DNA from: Deltaproteobacteria bacterium
Lineage (GTDB): Bacteria > Desulfobacterota > BSN033 > WVXP01
Direction of reading: 5' to 3'
DNA length: 64,000 nt
NCBI GenBank assembly: GCA_019308905.1
Contig: JAFDHF010000001.1
Location: forward strand, 1 to 64,000
Shown here: positions 11,133-20,102 of the stretch, in pieces
How positions within the stretch are numbered: the first letter of the stretch is position 1
Layout: each line of letters begins with the position of its first letter
The notes under the pieces: generated by a model
Told to the model about the DNA's origin: nothing
What the model saw: the letters and a program-made list of their open reading frames with translations, nothing else
The model's database searches: none
Made by a program: the position numbers and the translations under genes

Positions 11133-13064
11133 ATGAGAAAGACTCCGTGGGGCCTCCTCGCCATCGTCGGCTGGATCGGTTTTTTCTTGCTTTTCGCGGT
11201 CGAAGCCCATTCTTTCTTCCCCACCAAAGTGGACGGGTCCCACGATGTTGAACTTTCAAGTGAACTGAGCAAGCTCGTCGCTACTCTTTGGTTTCAAAGA
11301 AAAGAGAGGATTCTCTTCGACGGGGATCGCCTCGGCAAGAAGGAGCTCGACGCCATCTACGAGGCCCAGCTCAACCACGGAGTCAGAAACCTTCCCATCC
11401 TCTCCTCTCTTCTCGTGCGCGAGAGCCTGAGAGCTCTCGACAGGAACGACTTGGAAACCGCTCAGTCTCTCTGCCTGTACGCGAAAAAATTTGCTCGGGA
11501 TTTTCCCCTCCCCTATTTCACCATGGCAAGGATCTACTGGACCCGCAGCAAGAAGCTGGTCAACCTGGCCGTCCGGGAGGATCTGGCCGGAATCTGGGCG
11601 ATATTCAGGAATTTTGGAATCCTCTTTTTCAAATCCATAAACACACTGTACATGATCGCAGGCGCCCTTTTGCTGGCCTTTGTCGGCTTCGCCTTGATCA
11701 TGTTGATCAAGTATCTTTCTCTCTACTTCTATGAGGTGAGGAGGGAGTTCGAGCTCACGCCGGTGAAGTTCATGACCGGCCTCGCCAAAATCTCCGTCTT
11801 TGTTGTGCCCGTCCTACTCAGGCTTGATCTCCTCTGGAGTCTCCTCTACTGGACTATTCTGGTGTGGGGTTATATGGCAAGGAGAGAGAGGCAGACCCTT
11901 GTGGTCTTCCTTTTCGTCCTCGTCTATGTTCCATGGTGTCTGGACCAGACAAACCGCCTGCTGGAAGGTCCGGATCAAAAGGTCCTGATTACCCTCCACC
12001 AGGCCAACCAGGAGAACTGGAATCCACAAATCGAGAGGGACCTCAAGAGATGGATCAGGAGGAACCCCGGAGATGCGGATGTTCTCTTCACCATGGGCCT
12101 TCTCAACAAGAGGGAGGGTCGCTATGATGCGGCGGAACGCTACTACAAGAAGGCCCTCCAGTACGACCCTGATTGGCCCGAGTGTACTTCCAATCTGGGA
12201 AATGTTTACCTCGTCACCAACCGGCTGAGAGATGCAATCGAGCAGTATGAGCGTGCCATATCACTCTCACCCGGGAGAGCGTCCTTCTACTTCAACCTCC
12301 ACAGGGCCTTTGCCAGGGACTCTGTCCTCTCTTCGGAAAAGGTGGGACAGGCGCTCGAGATGGCAAACAAGCTGGATCAGGATCTGGTGGCATATCAGAC
12401 GGAGATATATTCGGAAAACAGCAACCGGTCCGTGGTCGACGATACTCTCTCGGTCGGCCGCTTGTCGGGCAAGGTGGCTCGGCTTCTCCAAGGGCGGTAC
12501 CCTTTCGGGGAAAGGATGCTGCGGGCCTGGATCAAGGAGGTCCCGGGGAGATACAGGTACACCTGTCCCCTCTTCTTCCTGGTTTTTCTGATAGTGTCCG
12601 CGTTGCTCTCTTCCAGGAGAAAATTCCCAAAGCGCTGTCCCATGTGTGGAACGCCGAGCGTCAGGTTCTTTGAGAGAAGAATACAGGGCGACCGGGTCTG
12701 CTTTGGGTGCAACCGCCTCTTTGTGAAGAAGGACAGCATCGATCCGAAGATGAAAGAGAGAAGAATGAACCAGGTGAAACGATACGGGAGAAAAAAGTCG
12801 GTGATCTGGCACGTCCTCTCCTTCATCCTCCCCGGGGGCGGACACCTCTGGAAGGATCAGCCGGTAAAGGGATCGGCCTTTCTGTTCGTTTTCTTTCTCT
12901 TTGGATTGAAGTTCTTCTTCTGGAACGGAATAGTCCGGAATCCAACCACCCTCGTGGGACAGGGCCCGGGTTTCTGGGTGGGGCTTGTCTTCCTCGCAGT
13001 CTTTGGAGTCTTCTATCTCGGAGTGCTCAGGAGTTCCCTGCGCATCCGGTCCAGTGGAGTCTGA
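11133..13064 (+). CDS. polytopic membrane protein with TPR repeats and a zinc ribbon
   Basis: 643 residues, no assigned function. A hydrophobic N-terminal segment (about 5-25) is followed by a soluble part. Several membrane spans lie around residues 165-270. Next come tetratricopeptide repeats (e.g. GLLNKREGRYDAAERYYKKA and GNVYLVTNRLRDAIEQYERA), another span, and a zinc ribbon with CPMC and CFGC pairs. The end (LSFILPGGGHLWKDQPVKGS) leads into more membrane segments. The layout suggests an inner-membrane scaffold with TPRs on one face. Its stop is 2 bp before the start of the DUF4388 gene, so the two are likely co-translated and functionally linked. Confidence 0.8.
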   Translation: MRKTPWGLLAIVGWIGFFLLFAVEAHSFFPTKVDGSHDVELSSELSKLVATLWFQRKERILFDGDRLGKKELDAIYEAQLNHGVRNLPILSSLLVRESLRALDRNDLETAQSLCLYAKKFARDFPLPYFTMARIYWTRSKKLVNLAVREDLAGIWAIFRNFGILFFKSINTLYMIAGALLLAFVGFALIMLIKYLSLYFYEVRREFELTPVKFMTGLAKISVFVVPVLLRLDLLWSLLYWTILVWGYMARRERQTLVVFLFVLVYVPWCLDQTNRLLEGPDQKVLITLHQANQENWNPQIERDLKRWIRRNPGDADVLFTMGLLNKREGRYDAAERYYKKALQYDPDWPECTSNLGNVYLVTNRLRDAIEQYERAISLSPGRASFYFNLHRAFARDSVLSSEKVGQALEMANKLDQDLVAYQTEIYSENSNRSVVDDTLSVGRLSGKVARLLQGRYPFGERMLRAWIKEVPGRYRYTCPLFFLVFLIVSALLSSRRKFPKRCPMCGTPSVRFFERRIQGDRVCFGCNRLFVKKDSIDPKMKERRMNQVKRYGRKKSVIWHVLSFILPGGGHLWKDQPVKGSAFLFVFFLFGLKFFFWNGIVRNPTTLVGQGPGFWVGLVFLAVFGVFYLGVLRSSLRIRSSGV

Positions 13065-13066
13065 AT

Positions 13067-14173
13067 ATGGGCCTTGAGGGGTCACTGACGGATTTCAGAA
13101 TCACCGAGATCATTCAGCTCATCGGACAGCAGTTCAAGACAGGGGTTTTTCACGTCCAGAGCGGCCGAAAATTCGTGGAAGTCTTTTTCCTCGATGGGTT
13201 GATCGTACATGTGATGGCAAACTACCGGTCCAAGAAGGACCTGCTCGGTGAGATTCTCCTCAAAGCCAAGAAGATCTCCCAGGACCAGCTCGAAAAGGTT
13301 CTGAAGCTCCAAGCCGAGACCCTCCAGTATGCGGGGGAGATAATGGTCGACTTGAAGATCCTGACCGAGGAGGAGATCATACGGGTTATTTCCACGCAGG
13401 TATATGAGACCATTTACGACCTGCTGACGTGGAAAGAAGGCGAGTTCCGCTTCGAACTGCGGGCGGTCGAAAGCTACAAGAAGATCTCCATCGCCCTGAG
13501 CCCGGAGCACGTCCTGCTCAATGTTTTACGGATGATCGATGAGTGGCCCGACATCGAGTCCAAGATCTCCAGTCTCTATGTGGTATTCAGGAAGGTCAAA
13601 CCCCTGCCCGAGAACCAGGAAGAGTTCTCTCCTGAGAAGCGTGTGGTTTACGATCTGACCGATGGCAACCTCACTCTCCGGGAGGTGATAGACAGGAGCC
13701 TTCTCGGGAAGTTCAACGCATGTGAGGCCATGGTCGACTTGTGGGACAAGGGCTATGTCGAACGGGTGGGCATCCGCAAGCCCAGTTTTACGAGGATGAT
13801 GGGGGCCAAGGTGGGTCTCGGCTCCTTCAAGAGCACCTCCACCCTCGTTACCTACGGCATGGTCTTGGCCATCTCGATTGCACTGGTCTTCTCCGCTAGA
13901 TTCGGCCTCTTCTCAGAGGCAGGGATGAGTCCAACCCGTATCGCCCTGCCCAGGTCCTTCGTAAAGCAGGTTGCCTCTGAAGGGATCAGGAAGGCTCTCA
14001 CCCTCTACTATCTCGAAAACGGGGAGTACCCCGATTCTCTTGAGGATCTGGTAGATGTGGGATTGATCCCGACCAAAGGATTCCAGTCCGAACTCAGTTT
14101 CTCCCAACTCCACTACAAGAAGGTGAAACGCGGGGGCTACATCCTCACCCTCCTTGCCGGCCTGCCCCGTTGA
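13067..14173 (+). CDS. DUF4388 (PatA-type N-terminal) domain protein with a pseudopilin-like C-terminus
   Basis: 368 residues from ATG 13067, which has GGAG 8 bp upstream; the frame is open further 5' but inside the TPR gene. The N-terminus (GSLTDFRITEIIQLIGQQFK, FFLDGLIVHV, LLGEILLKAKKISQDQL) is a DUF4388 domain, known from PatA-like and gliding or signalling proteins. A second helical region (LREVIDRSLLGKFNACEAM) precedes one transmembrane helix near residues 260-285. The C-terminal segment IRKALTLYYLENGEYPDSLE resembles the globular part of type II secretion pseudopilins (GspG). With its TPR neighbour it may form a membrane assembly; the role is unknown. Confidence 0.78.
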   Translation: MGLEGSLTDFRITEIIQLIGQQFKTGVFHVQSGRKFVEVFFLDGLIVHVMANYRSKKDLLGEILLKAKKISQDQLEKVLKLQAETLQYAGEIMVDLKILTEEEIIRVISTQVYETIYDLLTWKEGEFRFELRAVESYKKISIALSPEHVLLNVLRMIDEWPDIESKISSLYVVFRKVKPLPENQEEFSPEKRVVYDLTDGNLTLREVIDRSLLGKFNACEAMVDLWDKGYVERVGIRKPSFTRMMGAKVGLGSFKSTSTLVTYGMVLAISIALVFSARFGLFSEAGMSPTRIALPRSFVKQVASEGIRKALTLYYLENGEYPDSLEDLVDVGLIPTKGFQSELSFSQLHYKKVKRGGYILTLLAGLPR

Positions 14174-14399
14174 GCTTTTGGGCTCCCACCACCGGCGGAG
14201 ACCGGGAATCCGCCCGTCCCATCCTTTCCGGACTCTTGCCGTCACCAGGGCAGCGGCGGAACGTTCGGGCAGTCTCTGCTGTGTCCTGGGCCGTGTAGGG
14301 AAGAAGCGGCCCCTTGAGACCGAAACCATGAGTCCGAACTCGGCGTTCACTTCCAGAAGGTCCGAGCCCGAGGGTCGATTTCCTGGAGTCTTGCCCGTG

Positions 14400-14429
14400 T
14401 TGACACTACTGAAACATTGGATATATAGT
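14400..14429 (+). promoter_or_regulatory. strong sigma-70-type promoter for nfeD-slipin
   Basis: A perfect TTGACA (14400-14405) is followed after 18 bp by TATAGT (14424-14429). The ATG at 14447 is only about 11 nt after the expected transcription start, with GGGAGGA as the ribosome-binding site. The rest of 14174-14399 carries no gene that I can support. Confidence 0.75.
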
Positions 14430-14446
14430 AAGACAAGGGAGGAATA

Positions 14447-15745
14447 ATGAAGATTTGGTCTTTTGTCGTGGTCCTGCTGGTCTTTCTTTCCTTGGGTTCT
14501 GTCTCCTTCGAGTCGGAGGAACAGATCCACCAGGAGAGTCACATCGATGTGATTGAAGTCGATGGGATCATCAACCCGGTCTCGGCGAAATACATCGTCC
14601 GCTCAATCGATCGTGCCAGTGAAGAGGGCGCTCAATGTCTCATCATCACCCTGGATACACCAGGGGGATTGATGGAATCTATGCGGGAAATCGTCAAGAA
14701 GATGCTCTCTGCCGAGGTTCCCGTTGTGGTCTACGTGGCCCCGAGCGGTGCCAGGGCGGCTTCGGCCGGTGTTTTTGTCACCATGGCGGCCCATGTTGCT
14801 GCCATGGCTCCCAGCACCAACATCGGTGCTGCTCATCCTGTTACACTCGGGGGCAAAGAACAGGACAAGACGATGATGGAGAAGATCGTCAACGACACGG
14901 TGGCCTATGCAAGGTCGATCGCCAGGAAACGGGGCAGAAACCAGGATTGGGCCGCCAAGGCCGTGGAAAAAAGCGTTTCCATCACCGACGATGAGGCGGT
15001 CAAACTGAAGGTCGTCGACCTCGTGAGTCCCAGCCTGGAGGACCTGATTCAAGAGCTGAACGGCCGGAAGATCGATCTCGATGGTAAGGCCGTCATTCTC
15101 CATACCAAGGGCGCCCTGGTCCATCGAATCCCCATGAACTGGAAAGACCGCCTTCTAGACGCCATCTCCCATCCCCAGATCGCCTACCTTCTATTCCTTT
15201 TAGGCATGATGGGAATCTATTTCGAAATCTCAAATCCTGGCGCCATCCTGCCCGGGGTTATCGGAGGCATCGCCATCATCCTGGCTTTCTTTGCCATGCA
15301 GGTTCTTCCGATAAACTACGCGGGTCTCGCGCTGATAATCCTGGGAGGTATCCTCTTTATCGCGGAGATCAAGGTGACCAGTTACGGGCTCCTCTCCGTG
15401 GCCGGGGTCTTCTGTCTTCTCATGGGTTCGCTCATGCTCATAGACAATCCTACCGATTACCTGAGACTCTCCTGGCAGGTCATCTTACCTGCAGTGGCCG
15501 TTAGTGCAAGTTTCTTCATCTTCGCCGTGACCATGGCCATCCGGGCCCGCCTCAAGAAACCCACCACCGGAGTCGAGGGACTGGTGGGGAGAATCGGTGT
15601 GGCAGAGGTCGATTTCCGGCCAGACGGCCGTGTGGCGGTCTACGGAGAGATCTGGACTGCGGAGAGCGAAGACAAGATAAAAAAGGGGGACAAGGTGGAG
15701 GTGATCGGAGTCGACAAGTTGAGACTGACCGTCAAGAAGGTGTGA
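14447..15745 (+). CDS. nfeD: NfeD family membrane-bound serine protease (long form)
   Basis: 432 residues. After an N-terminal signal or anchor (about 1-24) comes a ClpP-like serine protease domain with LDTPGGLMESM and GARAASAGVFVTMAA, which contains the nucleophile serine. The region EKIVNDTVAYARSIARKRG is where the catalytic lysine or equivalent lies in archaeal homologues. Four to five membrane helices (about 235-365) and a C-terminal OB-fold NfeD domain (GLVGRIGVAEVDF) follow. Long NfeD proteins cleave the hydrophobic C-terminus of stomatins in the best-studied archaeal case. The slipin gene follows 27 bp downstream, which supports the same partnership here. Confidence 0.93.
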   Translation: MKIWSFVVVLLVFLSLGSVSFESEEQIHQESHIDVIEVDGIINPVSAKYIVRSIDRASEEGAQCLIITLDTPGGLMESMREIVKKMLSAEVPVVVYVAPSGARAASAGVFVTMAAHVAAMAPSTNIGAAHPVTLGGKEQDKTMMEKIVNDTVAYARSIARKRGRNQDWAAKAVEKSVSITDDEAVKLKVVDLVSPSLEDLIQELNGRKIDLDGKAVILHTKGALVHRIPMNWKDRLLDAISHPQIAYLLFLLGMMGIYFEISNPGAILPGVIGGIAIILAFFAMQVLPINYAGLALIILGGILFIAEIKVTSYGLLSVAGVFCLLMGSLMLIDNPTDYLRLSWQVILPAVAVSASFFIFAVTMAIRARLKKPTTGVEGLVGRIGVAEVDFRPDGRVAVYGEIWTAESEDKIKKGDKVEVIGVDKLRLTVKKV

Positions 15746-15772
15746 CACTAGACAGGGGAAAGGAGAAAACCC

Positions 15773-16537
15773 ATGCCAGTTTTCCTTCCGGTTTTGGTTC
15801 TTTTTGTTATTATCATCCTGCTCTCTGCCGTGAAAGTCGCCAGGGAGTACGAGCGAGGGGTAGTGTTCCGATTGGGCCGGCTGATTCTGCCACCCAAGGG
15901 GCCTGGGCTGTTTCTGATTATTCCGGGAATCGACCGGATGCTCAAGATCAGCCTGAGAACCGTGGTCATGGACGTTCCTCCCCAGGACGTGATCACCCGG
16001 GATAATGTCTCGATCAAGGTCAATGCGGTGGTGTACTTCCGTGTTGTAAATCCGGCTGATGCTGTGGTTCAGGTGGAAAACTATCTCTACGCCACGTCGC
16101 AACTGGCACAGACCACCCTGAGGAGTGTTGTAGGGCAGGCCGAACTGGACGAAATCCTATCCGAAAGAGACAAGATCAACCACGAACTCCAGACGATTCT
16201 CGATCGCCATACCGACCCGTGGGGCATCAAGGTCTCCATGGTGGAGATCAAGCACGTGGATCTTCCCCAGGAGATGCAGCGGGCCATGGCCAAGCAGGCC
16301 GAGGCGGAGAGAGAGAGAAGGTCGAAGGTGATTCGGGCCTTGGGTGAGTTTCAAGCTGCACAGAAGATATCGGAGGCGGCGAAGGTGATGAGTGTGTATC
16401 CCATGGCCCTCCAGCTCAGGTATTTGCAGACCCTGGCCGAGATCGCCACGGAGAACAACTCGACTACTGTCTTTCCCATACCCATCGACCTGTTCAAGCC
16501 GATCCTGGAGAAGCTCGTTCCAGAGAGGAAGGAGTGA
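15773..16537 (+). CDS. slipin (stomatin/prohibitin family, SPFH domain)
   Basis: 254 residues. One N-terminal membrane helix (about 3-21) is followed by the SPFH domain starting [13 protein letters not shown], with [20 protein letters not shown], and then a helical stretch rich in charged residues ([16 protein letters not shown]). Slipins form membrane-associated oligomers and organise membrane microdomains. It is the second gene of the nfeD operon, and NfeD is the expected processing protease. The C-terminal hydrophobic part ([11 protein letters not shown]) is the kind of segment NfeD proteases cut. Confidence 0.93.
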   Translation: MPVFLPVLVLFVIIILLSAVKVAREYERGVVFRLGRLILPPKGPGLFLIIPGIDRMLKISLRTVVMDVPPQDVITRDNVSIKVNAVVYFRVVNPADAVVQVENYLYATSQLAQTTLRSVVGQAELDEILSERDKINHELQTILDRHTDPWGIKVSMVEIKHVDLPQEMQRAMAKQAEAERERRSKVIRALGEFQAAQKISEAAKVMSVYPMALQLRYLQTLAEIATENNSTTVFPIPIDLFKPILEKLVPERKE

Positions 16538-16602
16538 CGGTCTTTTCTCGGTAGAGGGGGGAACGAGAGACCTCAGGGCGCTGCAAAACCAGGGATCCCG
16601 GT

Positions 16603-17298
16603 ATGGCTCGAGTCGTTCTGGTGGGTACGGTTCACCGAGATCCAGATGGATACGGCAAGCTCCTTTCGATTCTAGAGGAGGAGGACCCGGAATGTATCAC
16701 CCTCGAGATGAGTCCCTATGCGGTTCGATTCAGGGAAGAGAAGCGGGAAATTCTGAGAAACAGGGTGGAGAAGGCAATGCGCCGACTGAACCGGGAAATC
16801 CGTCAGCCTCACTGGAAAGGAGATTCTCTCCATCCGGCCATAGAAAACGTCCTGTCTGTGATCGATTTTCCATATGAATACATGGCGGCCTCTGCCTTTT
16901 CCAGATCCAGAGGAGTTCCCTTCCACTGTATCGACAGATCGGACCTCTCCAGGAGCAAGATCTCGAGGCTGGAAGAAGAACTCCTGACCATGGAAAACCT
17001 GAGGAGACTTAGTCAGCTGGCTCCCGACCAGGTGCGGGGCGACGTCGACAGGGAGTACGTCCTCGCATCGATGGTGATTGAGTGCGGCCGGAGCCTGGTC
17101 TTTCGGAGGCAGGACGGCTGGGAACTCTTCTTGAGGGACCGCTACATGGCCGGGAAAATAAGGGATATTCTCGGTTCCTCGAGACCTGAGAAACTGCTCC
17201 ACGTGGGAGGCTGGGAGCATTTGCAAGAGGGGGACGAGGATACCCTCTTCTCCATTCTCTCCGACCTCCATCCCAGGAGACGGCTTCTGCCCCGTTGA
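16603..17298 (+). CDS. TraB/PrgY-like protein of unknown function
   Basis: 231 residues. The N-terminus VVLVGTVHRDP and the following CITLEMSPYAVRF resemble the GT.H and E-containing motifs of the TraB/PrgY/GumN superfamily. Members of that family are thought to be metalloprotease-like and include inhibitors of peptide pheromones. The C-terminal HVGGWEHLQEGDEDTLFSIL could supply a further histidine. There is no signal peptide or clear membrane segment. It follows the slipin gene by 66 bp and may be in the same operon. The family assignment rests on short motifs only. Confidence 0.55.
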   Translation: MARVVLVGTVHRDPDGYGKLLSILEEEDPECITLEMSPYAVRFREEKREILRNRVEKAMRRLNREIRQPHWKGDSLHPAIENVLSVIDFPYEYMAASAFSRSRGVPFHCIDRSDLSRSKISRLEEELLTMENLRRLSQLAPDQVRGDVDREYVLASMVIECGRSLVFRRQDGWELFLRDRYMAGKIRDILGSSRPEKLLHVGGWEHLQEGDEDTLFSILSDLHPRRRLLPR

Positions 17299-17498
17299 GA
17301 GGACTCCGGAAATGTCCAAGGGGTTTCCCGGCGCCTGGCCAGACCGGCACTCTATTTGCGTCTCCTGGGATCTCGCTGTCGAGAAAGGGACGGGAGGAGA
17401 TCAACGCCCGAGAAAGACTCTCTGGCACGAGCCGTGCATGGCGATCAAAGCAGGGGAGGTTACTCGCCGGTTTTGGCGGGTTCAAAGGAGGATATTCC

Positions 17499-18686
17499 AT
17501 GGATGTACCTTTCCTCGACCTGAAGAGGCAGTATCAGGCTATTCGCGGGGAGATATTGGAGAGGGTCCGTGCGGTTCTGGAGAGCCAGAAATTCATCCTG
17601 GGCGAGGAGGTGGAGGGCCTTGAAAGGGAGCTCGCCCGTTACTGTGGAGCCGCAGAAGCGGTGGGCGTCGCTTCCGGCTCCGATGCAATCCTCGTCTCGA
17701 TCATGGCCTTAGGCCTCAAGGAAGGGGAAGGCGTCGTCACCGTGCCTTTTACCTTTTTCGCCACTGCGGGATCCATCTCCCGGCTGGGCTGCATCCCCTT
17801 CTTTGTGGACATCGATCCGAGAACCTTGAATATGGATCCAGAAAAACTGAGAGCCTTTGTTCAAACCGACTGCCGGGTGGATGGCAGCGGCCGACTCTTC
17901 CACAAGGACAAAGGCGTTCCCATACGGGCGGTCGTACCCGTCCATCTGTTCGGCCAGTGCGCCGACATGGACCCCATAATGGAGATATGCGGGAGATACC
18001 AGCTGCTGGTCATCGAGGATGCGGCTCAGGCGATCGGGGCTGAGTACAGACCGAGCCCCCACCGGCCTGGACGCCAAGCGGGCACCATGGGCACAACCGG
18101 ATGTTTCTCCTTCTATCCCTCCAAGAACCTGGGCGGGTTTGGAGACGGAGGTATGGTGGTTTCAGGAGACACGGAGTTGACCGAAAGGGTGCGGATGCTC
18201 AGGGTTCATGGAAGCCGACCCAAGTACCACCACCACCTTGTCGGTTTGAACAGCCGTCTCGATGCTCTCCAGGCAGCTGTTCTCAGAGTCAAACTGAGGT
18301 ACCTGGACGGCTGGTCGCACGCCAGGAAAGAGAATGCAGCCCGCTACAGCCGGTTGTTTCAAGAGATGGGATACGAAGATCTGGGGATTTCACTCCCCTC
18401 TGTCCAGTATGAAAACCGTCACGTATTCAACCAATATGTCATACGGGTGCCACAAAGGGAACGGCTTCGCCTGTTTCTCCAGGCCCATGGCATCGGCACA
18501 GATGTCTACTATCCCCGCCCTCTCCATCTTCAGGAATGCTACCACCATCTCGGATACAAGGAGGGGCAATTCCCGGTTTCAGAAGAGGCATGCAGGACGG
18601 CACTGGCACTCCCGATTTTCCCGGAAATTACCCCTGAGGAACAGCGATACGTGGTCGAGAAAATCGGGGCCTTTTATCGGAGCTAG
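17499..18686 (+). CDS. DegT/DnrJ/EryC1/StrS family PLP-dependent sugar aminotransferase
   Basis: 395 residues. The start MDVPFLDLKRQYQAI is typical of the family, and AGGAGG (17486-17491) precedes ATG 17499; an open frame further upstream is not conserved-looking. Motifs include GSDAILVSIMAL, VPFTFFATAGSI, VIEDAAQAIGAEY and FYPSKNLGGFGDGG, in which the lysine binds pyridoxal phosphate. These enzymes aminate keto-sugar nucleotides for surface polysaccharides or glycosylated products. No nucleotide-sugar dehydratase, reductase or glycosyltransferase lies nearby, so the substrate cannot be inferred from context. Confidence 0.92.
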   Translation: MDVPFLDLKRQYQAIRGEILERVRAVLESQKFILGEEVEGLERELARYCGAAEAVGVASGSDAILVSIMALGLKEGEGVVTVPFTFFATAGSISRLGCIPFFVDIDPRTLNMDPEKLRAFVQTDCRVDGSGRLFHKDKGVPIRAVVPVHLFGQCADMDPIMEICGRYQLLVIEDAAQAIGAEYRPSPHRPGRQAGTMGTTGCFSFYPSKNLGGFGDGGMVVSGDTELTERVRMLRVHGSRPKYHHHLVGLNSRLDALQAAVLRVKLRYLDGWSHARKENAARYSRLFQEMGYEDLGISLPSVQYENRHVFNQYVIRVPQRERLRLFLQAHGIGTDVYYPRPLHLQECYHHLGYKEGQFPVSEEACRTALALPIFPEITPEEQRYVVEKIGAFYRS

Positions 18687-18819
18687 AAAGGAGGAGGAAG
18701 CGGCCGGGTGGTCCAGGGTTGAATAAGAAGGCTTGCCCCTCCAGGGGCTTGTGTGTTAACAGATGGGATGTCAACAAATTGGGACGAACCTCTCGGGGTT
18801 CCCTCACGAGGAGTATCTT

Positions 18820-19107
18820 ATGAGAACGGTGAGACTTGTTGCGATACTTGTTCTGGTAGCACTGCTTGCAACCCCGGTTTTGGCCCTCGACGTCTCGTCC
18901 ATCCAGTGCGGGCTGAACGTCGTCTATCTGGGGGATCTGGACAGTAACGTGATGAGCAAGTGCGGAGCCCCCACTTATACCGGGCAGGACCGCTGGACTT
19001 ATGATGATGGCTATTCGGACACCTATGTGGTCATCCATTTCGGTGCAGGCGGCCCCTACCGGCGCAGGGTCATGAGGATAGAGCTTGTCTACCGCCGCGC
19101 ACCGTGA
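18820..19107 (+). CDS. small exported DUF2845-type protein
   Basis: 95 residues from ATG 18820, chosen because GAGGAG (18808-18813) precedes it and a clean signal peptide starts there (LVAILVLVALLATPVLA); an in-frame ATG at 18763 lies in non-conserved sequence. The mature part has two cysteines (SIQCGLN, MSKCGAPTY) and an aromatic-rich end (DRWTYDDGYSDTYVVIHF). This matches the DUF2845 pattern of small periplasmic or outer-membrane-associated proteins of unknown role. It ends 2 bp before the end of the convergent glycosylase gene. Confidence 0.75.
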   Translation: MRTVRLVAILVLVALLATPVLALDVSSIQCGLNVVYLGDLDSNVMSKCGAPTYTGQDRWTYDDGYSDTYVVIHFGAGGPYRRRVMRIELVYRRAP

Positions 19108-19109
19108 CC

Positions 19110-19985
19110 CTACGGGTTTTGCGTCGATAAGCGGGTGGATGAATTCCGCCAATAGTGGAACAGATACTGCTGGGCATATCCGGCAAACTGCCCGAAATGC
19201 CTGCGGGCAAACTCGCTGATCTTCCCTGCAGATACTTTTCTGCCGTGGAAGTAGGCTTCCTGCATCCCTCTCTTTATCCACCTGTCCACCGGGAAGGCCT
19301 CCAGGTAACCAAGAGAGAAGAGGAGCACGCAGTCGGCTACCTTCTCCCCCACACCGGGAAGGTCCATGAGCAGCGCCCTCGCCTCCTGGTAAGGTCTGCC
19401 CGCCAGGCCGGACAGGTATCCTCCCGCAACCATCCGATTGACCTCATAAACATAGCGGGCTCGAAACCCGAGGCCTATGGACCTGAGCCTTTCGGAATCG
19501 TCAATCGTTCCCTCCCGGGGGAAGGTAAACCCCTGATAGCGCCCTAGAGAGACGGGCTTCCCAAAGGCCCGGCACAGCCCCTCCACGACGACCTTTATTT
19601 GGGCGATGCTCTTTGCCGATGAGCAGAGAAAACAGATTAGACACTCCCACGGGTCCTGGCAAAGGATCCGGAGCCCCCAGTAGAGATTCACTGCCTCCCC
19701 CAGCGGTCCTTGCCTAGGCAGGCATCTCATGATCTCCCCGTAGTTGTGACGAAGACCCAAGTATTCAAGCACAGCGGCTTCGTCCGCACCTTCAAAACCA
19801 AGAGCGTTTCCTCTCTGCCAGACCCTGAAAACCCGGTCCCGGTGGTGGACGAGATATCCGCCGGGAGCACGAACATAGCGGAAGATCTGCCCGCTTTCCA
19901 GGGTCGAGGAGAGATCGAAGTCCTCCACCCGGACCTCTTTCACAACCGGGGATTCATGCAGCTCTGTGGATCTCCTGACGAACAT
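19110..19985 (-). CDS. 8-oxoguanine DNA glycosylase/AP lyase (Ogg1-like, HhH-GPD)
   Basis: 291 residues. The N-terminal part (SSTLESGQIFRY, then FLCSSAKSIAQIKVVVEGLC) matches the eukaryote-like Ogg1 family. The helix-hairpin-helix and GPD region reads LMDLPGVGEKVADCVLLFSL, with the expected catalytic lysine in GEKVADC and the aspartate in AFPVDRW. The enzyme removes 8-oxoguanine and nicks the resulting abasic site. The assignment is to the Ogg1 branch, not MutY or Nth, because no [4Fe-4S] cysteine cluster follows the GPD motif. It is convergent with the DUF2845 gene. Confidence 0.9.
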   Translation of the reverse strand: MFVRRSTELHESPVVKEVRVEDFDLSSTLESGQIFRYVRAPGGYLVHHRDRVFRVWQRGNALGFEGADEAAVLEYLGLRHNYGEIMRCLPRQGPLGEAVNLYWGLRILCQDPWECLICFLCSSAKSIAQIKVVVEGLCRAFGKPVSLGRYQGFTFPREGTIDDSERLRSIGLGFRARYVYEVNRMVAGGYLSGLAGRPYQEARALLMDLPGVGEKVADCVLLFSLGYLEAFPVDRWIKRGMQEAYFHGRKVSAGKISEFARRHFGQFAGYAQQYLFHYWRNSSTRLSTQNP

Positions 19986-20102
19986 CCTGTTCTTTCGGTG
20001 TCGACGGCGAAAAGCGGTGTCGACAGGCCTTTTGGGAGTGGTAGATGCCCAGAATCACGGCGGGAGTAGATCCCCCGGCGACCCTGAGGATCTCCTGTCG
20101 GG

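Noticed and set aside
12267-13085. 272-residue open frame opposite the TPR gene
   Set aside because: Antisense shadow; no conserved motif, and the plus-strand gene explains the region.
18733-18752. GC-rich hairpin GCCCCT-CC-AGGGGC after the aminotransferase gene as a terminator
   Set aside because: The two-base loop is sterically poor and no T-run of useful length follows (TTGTGTG).
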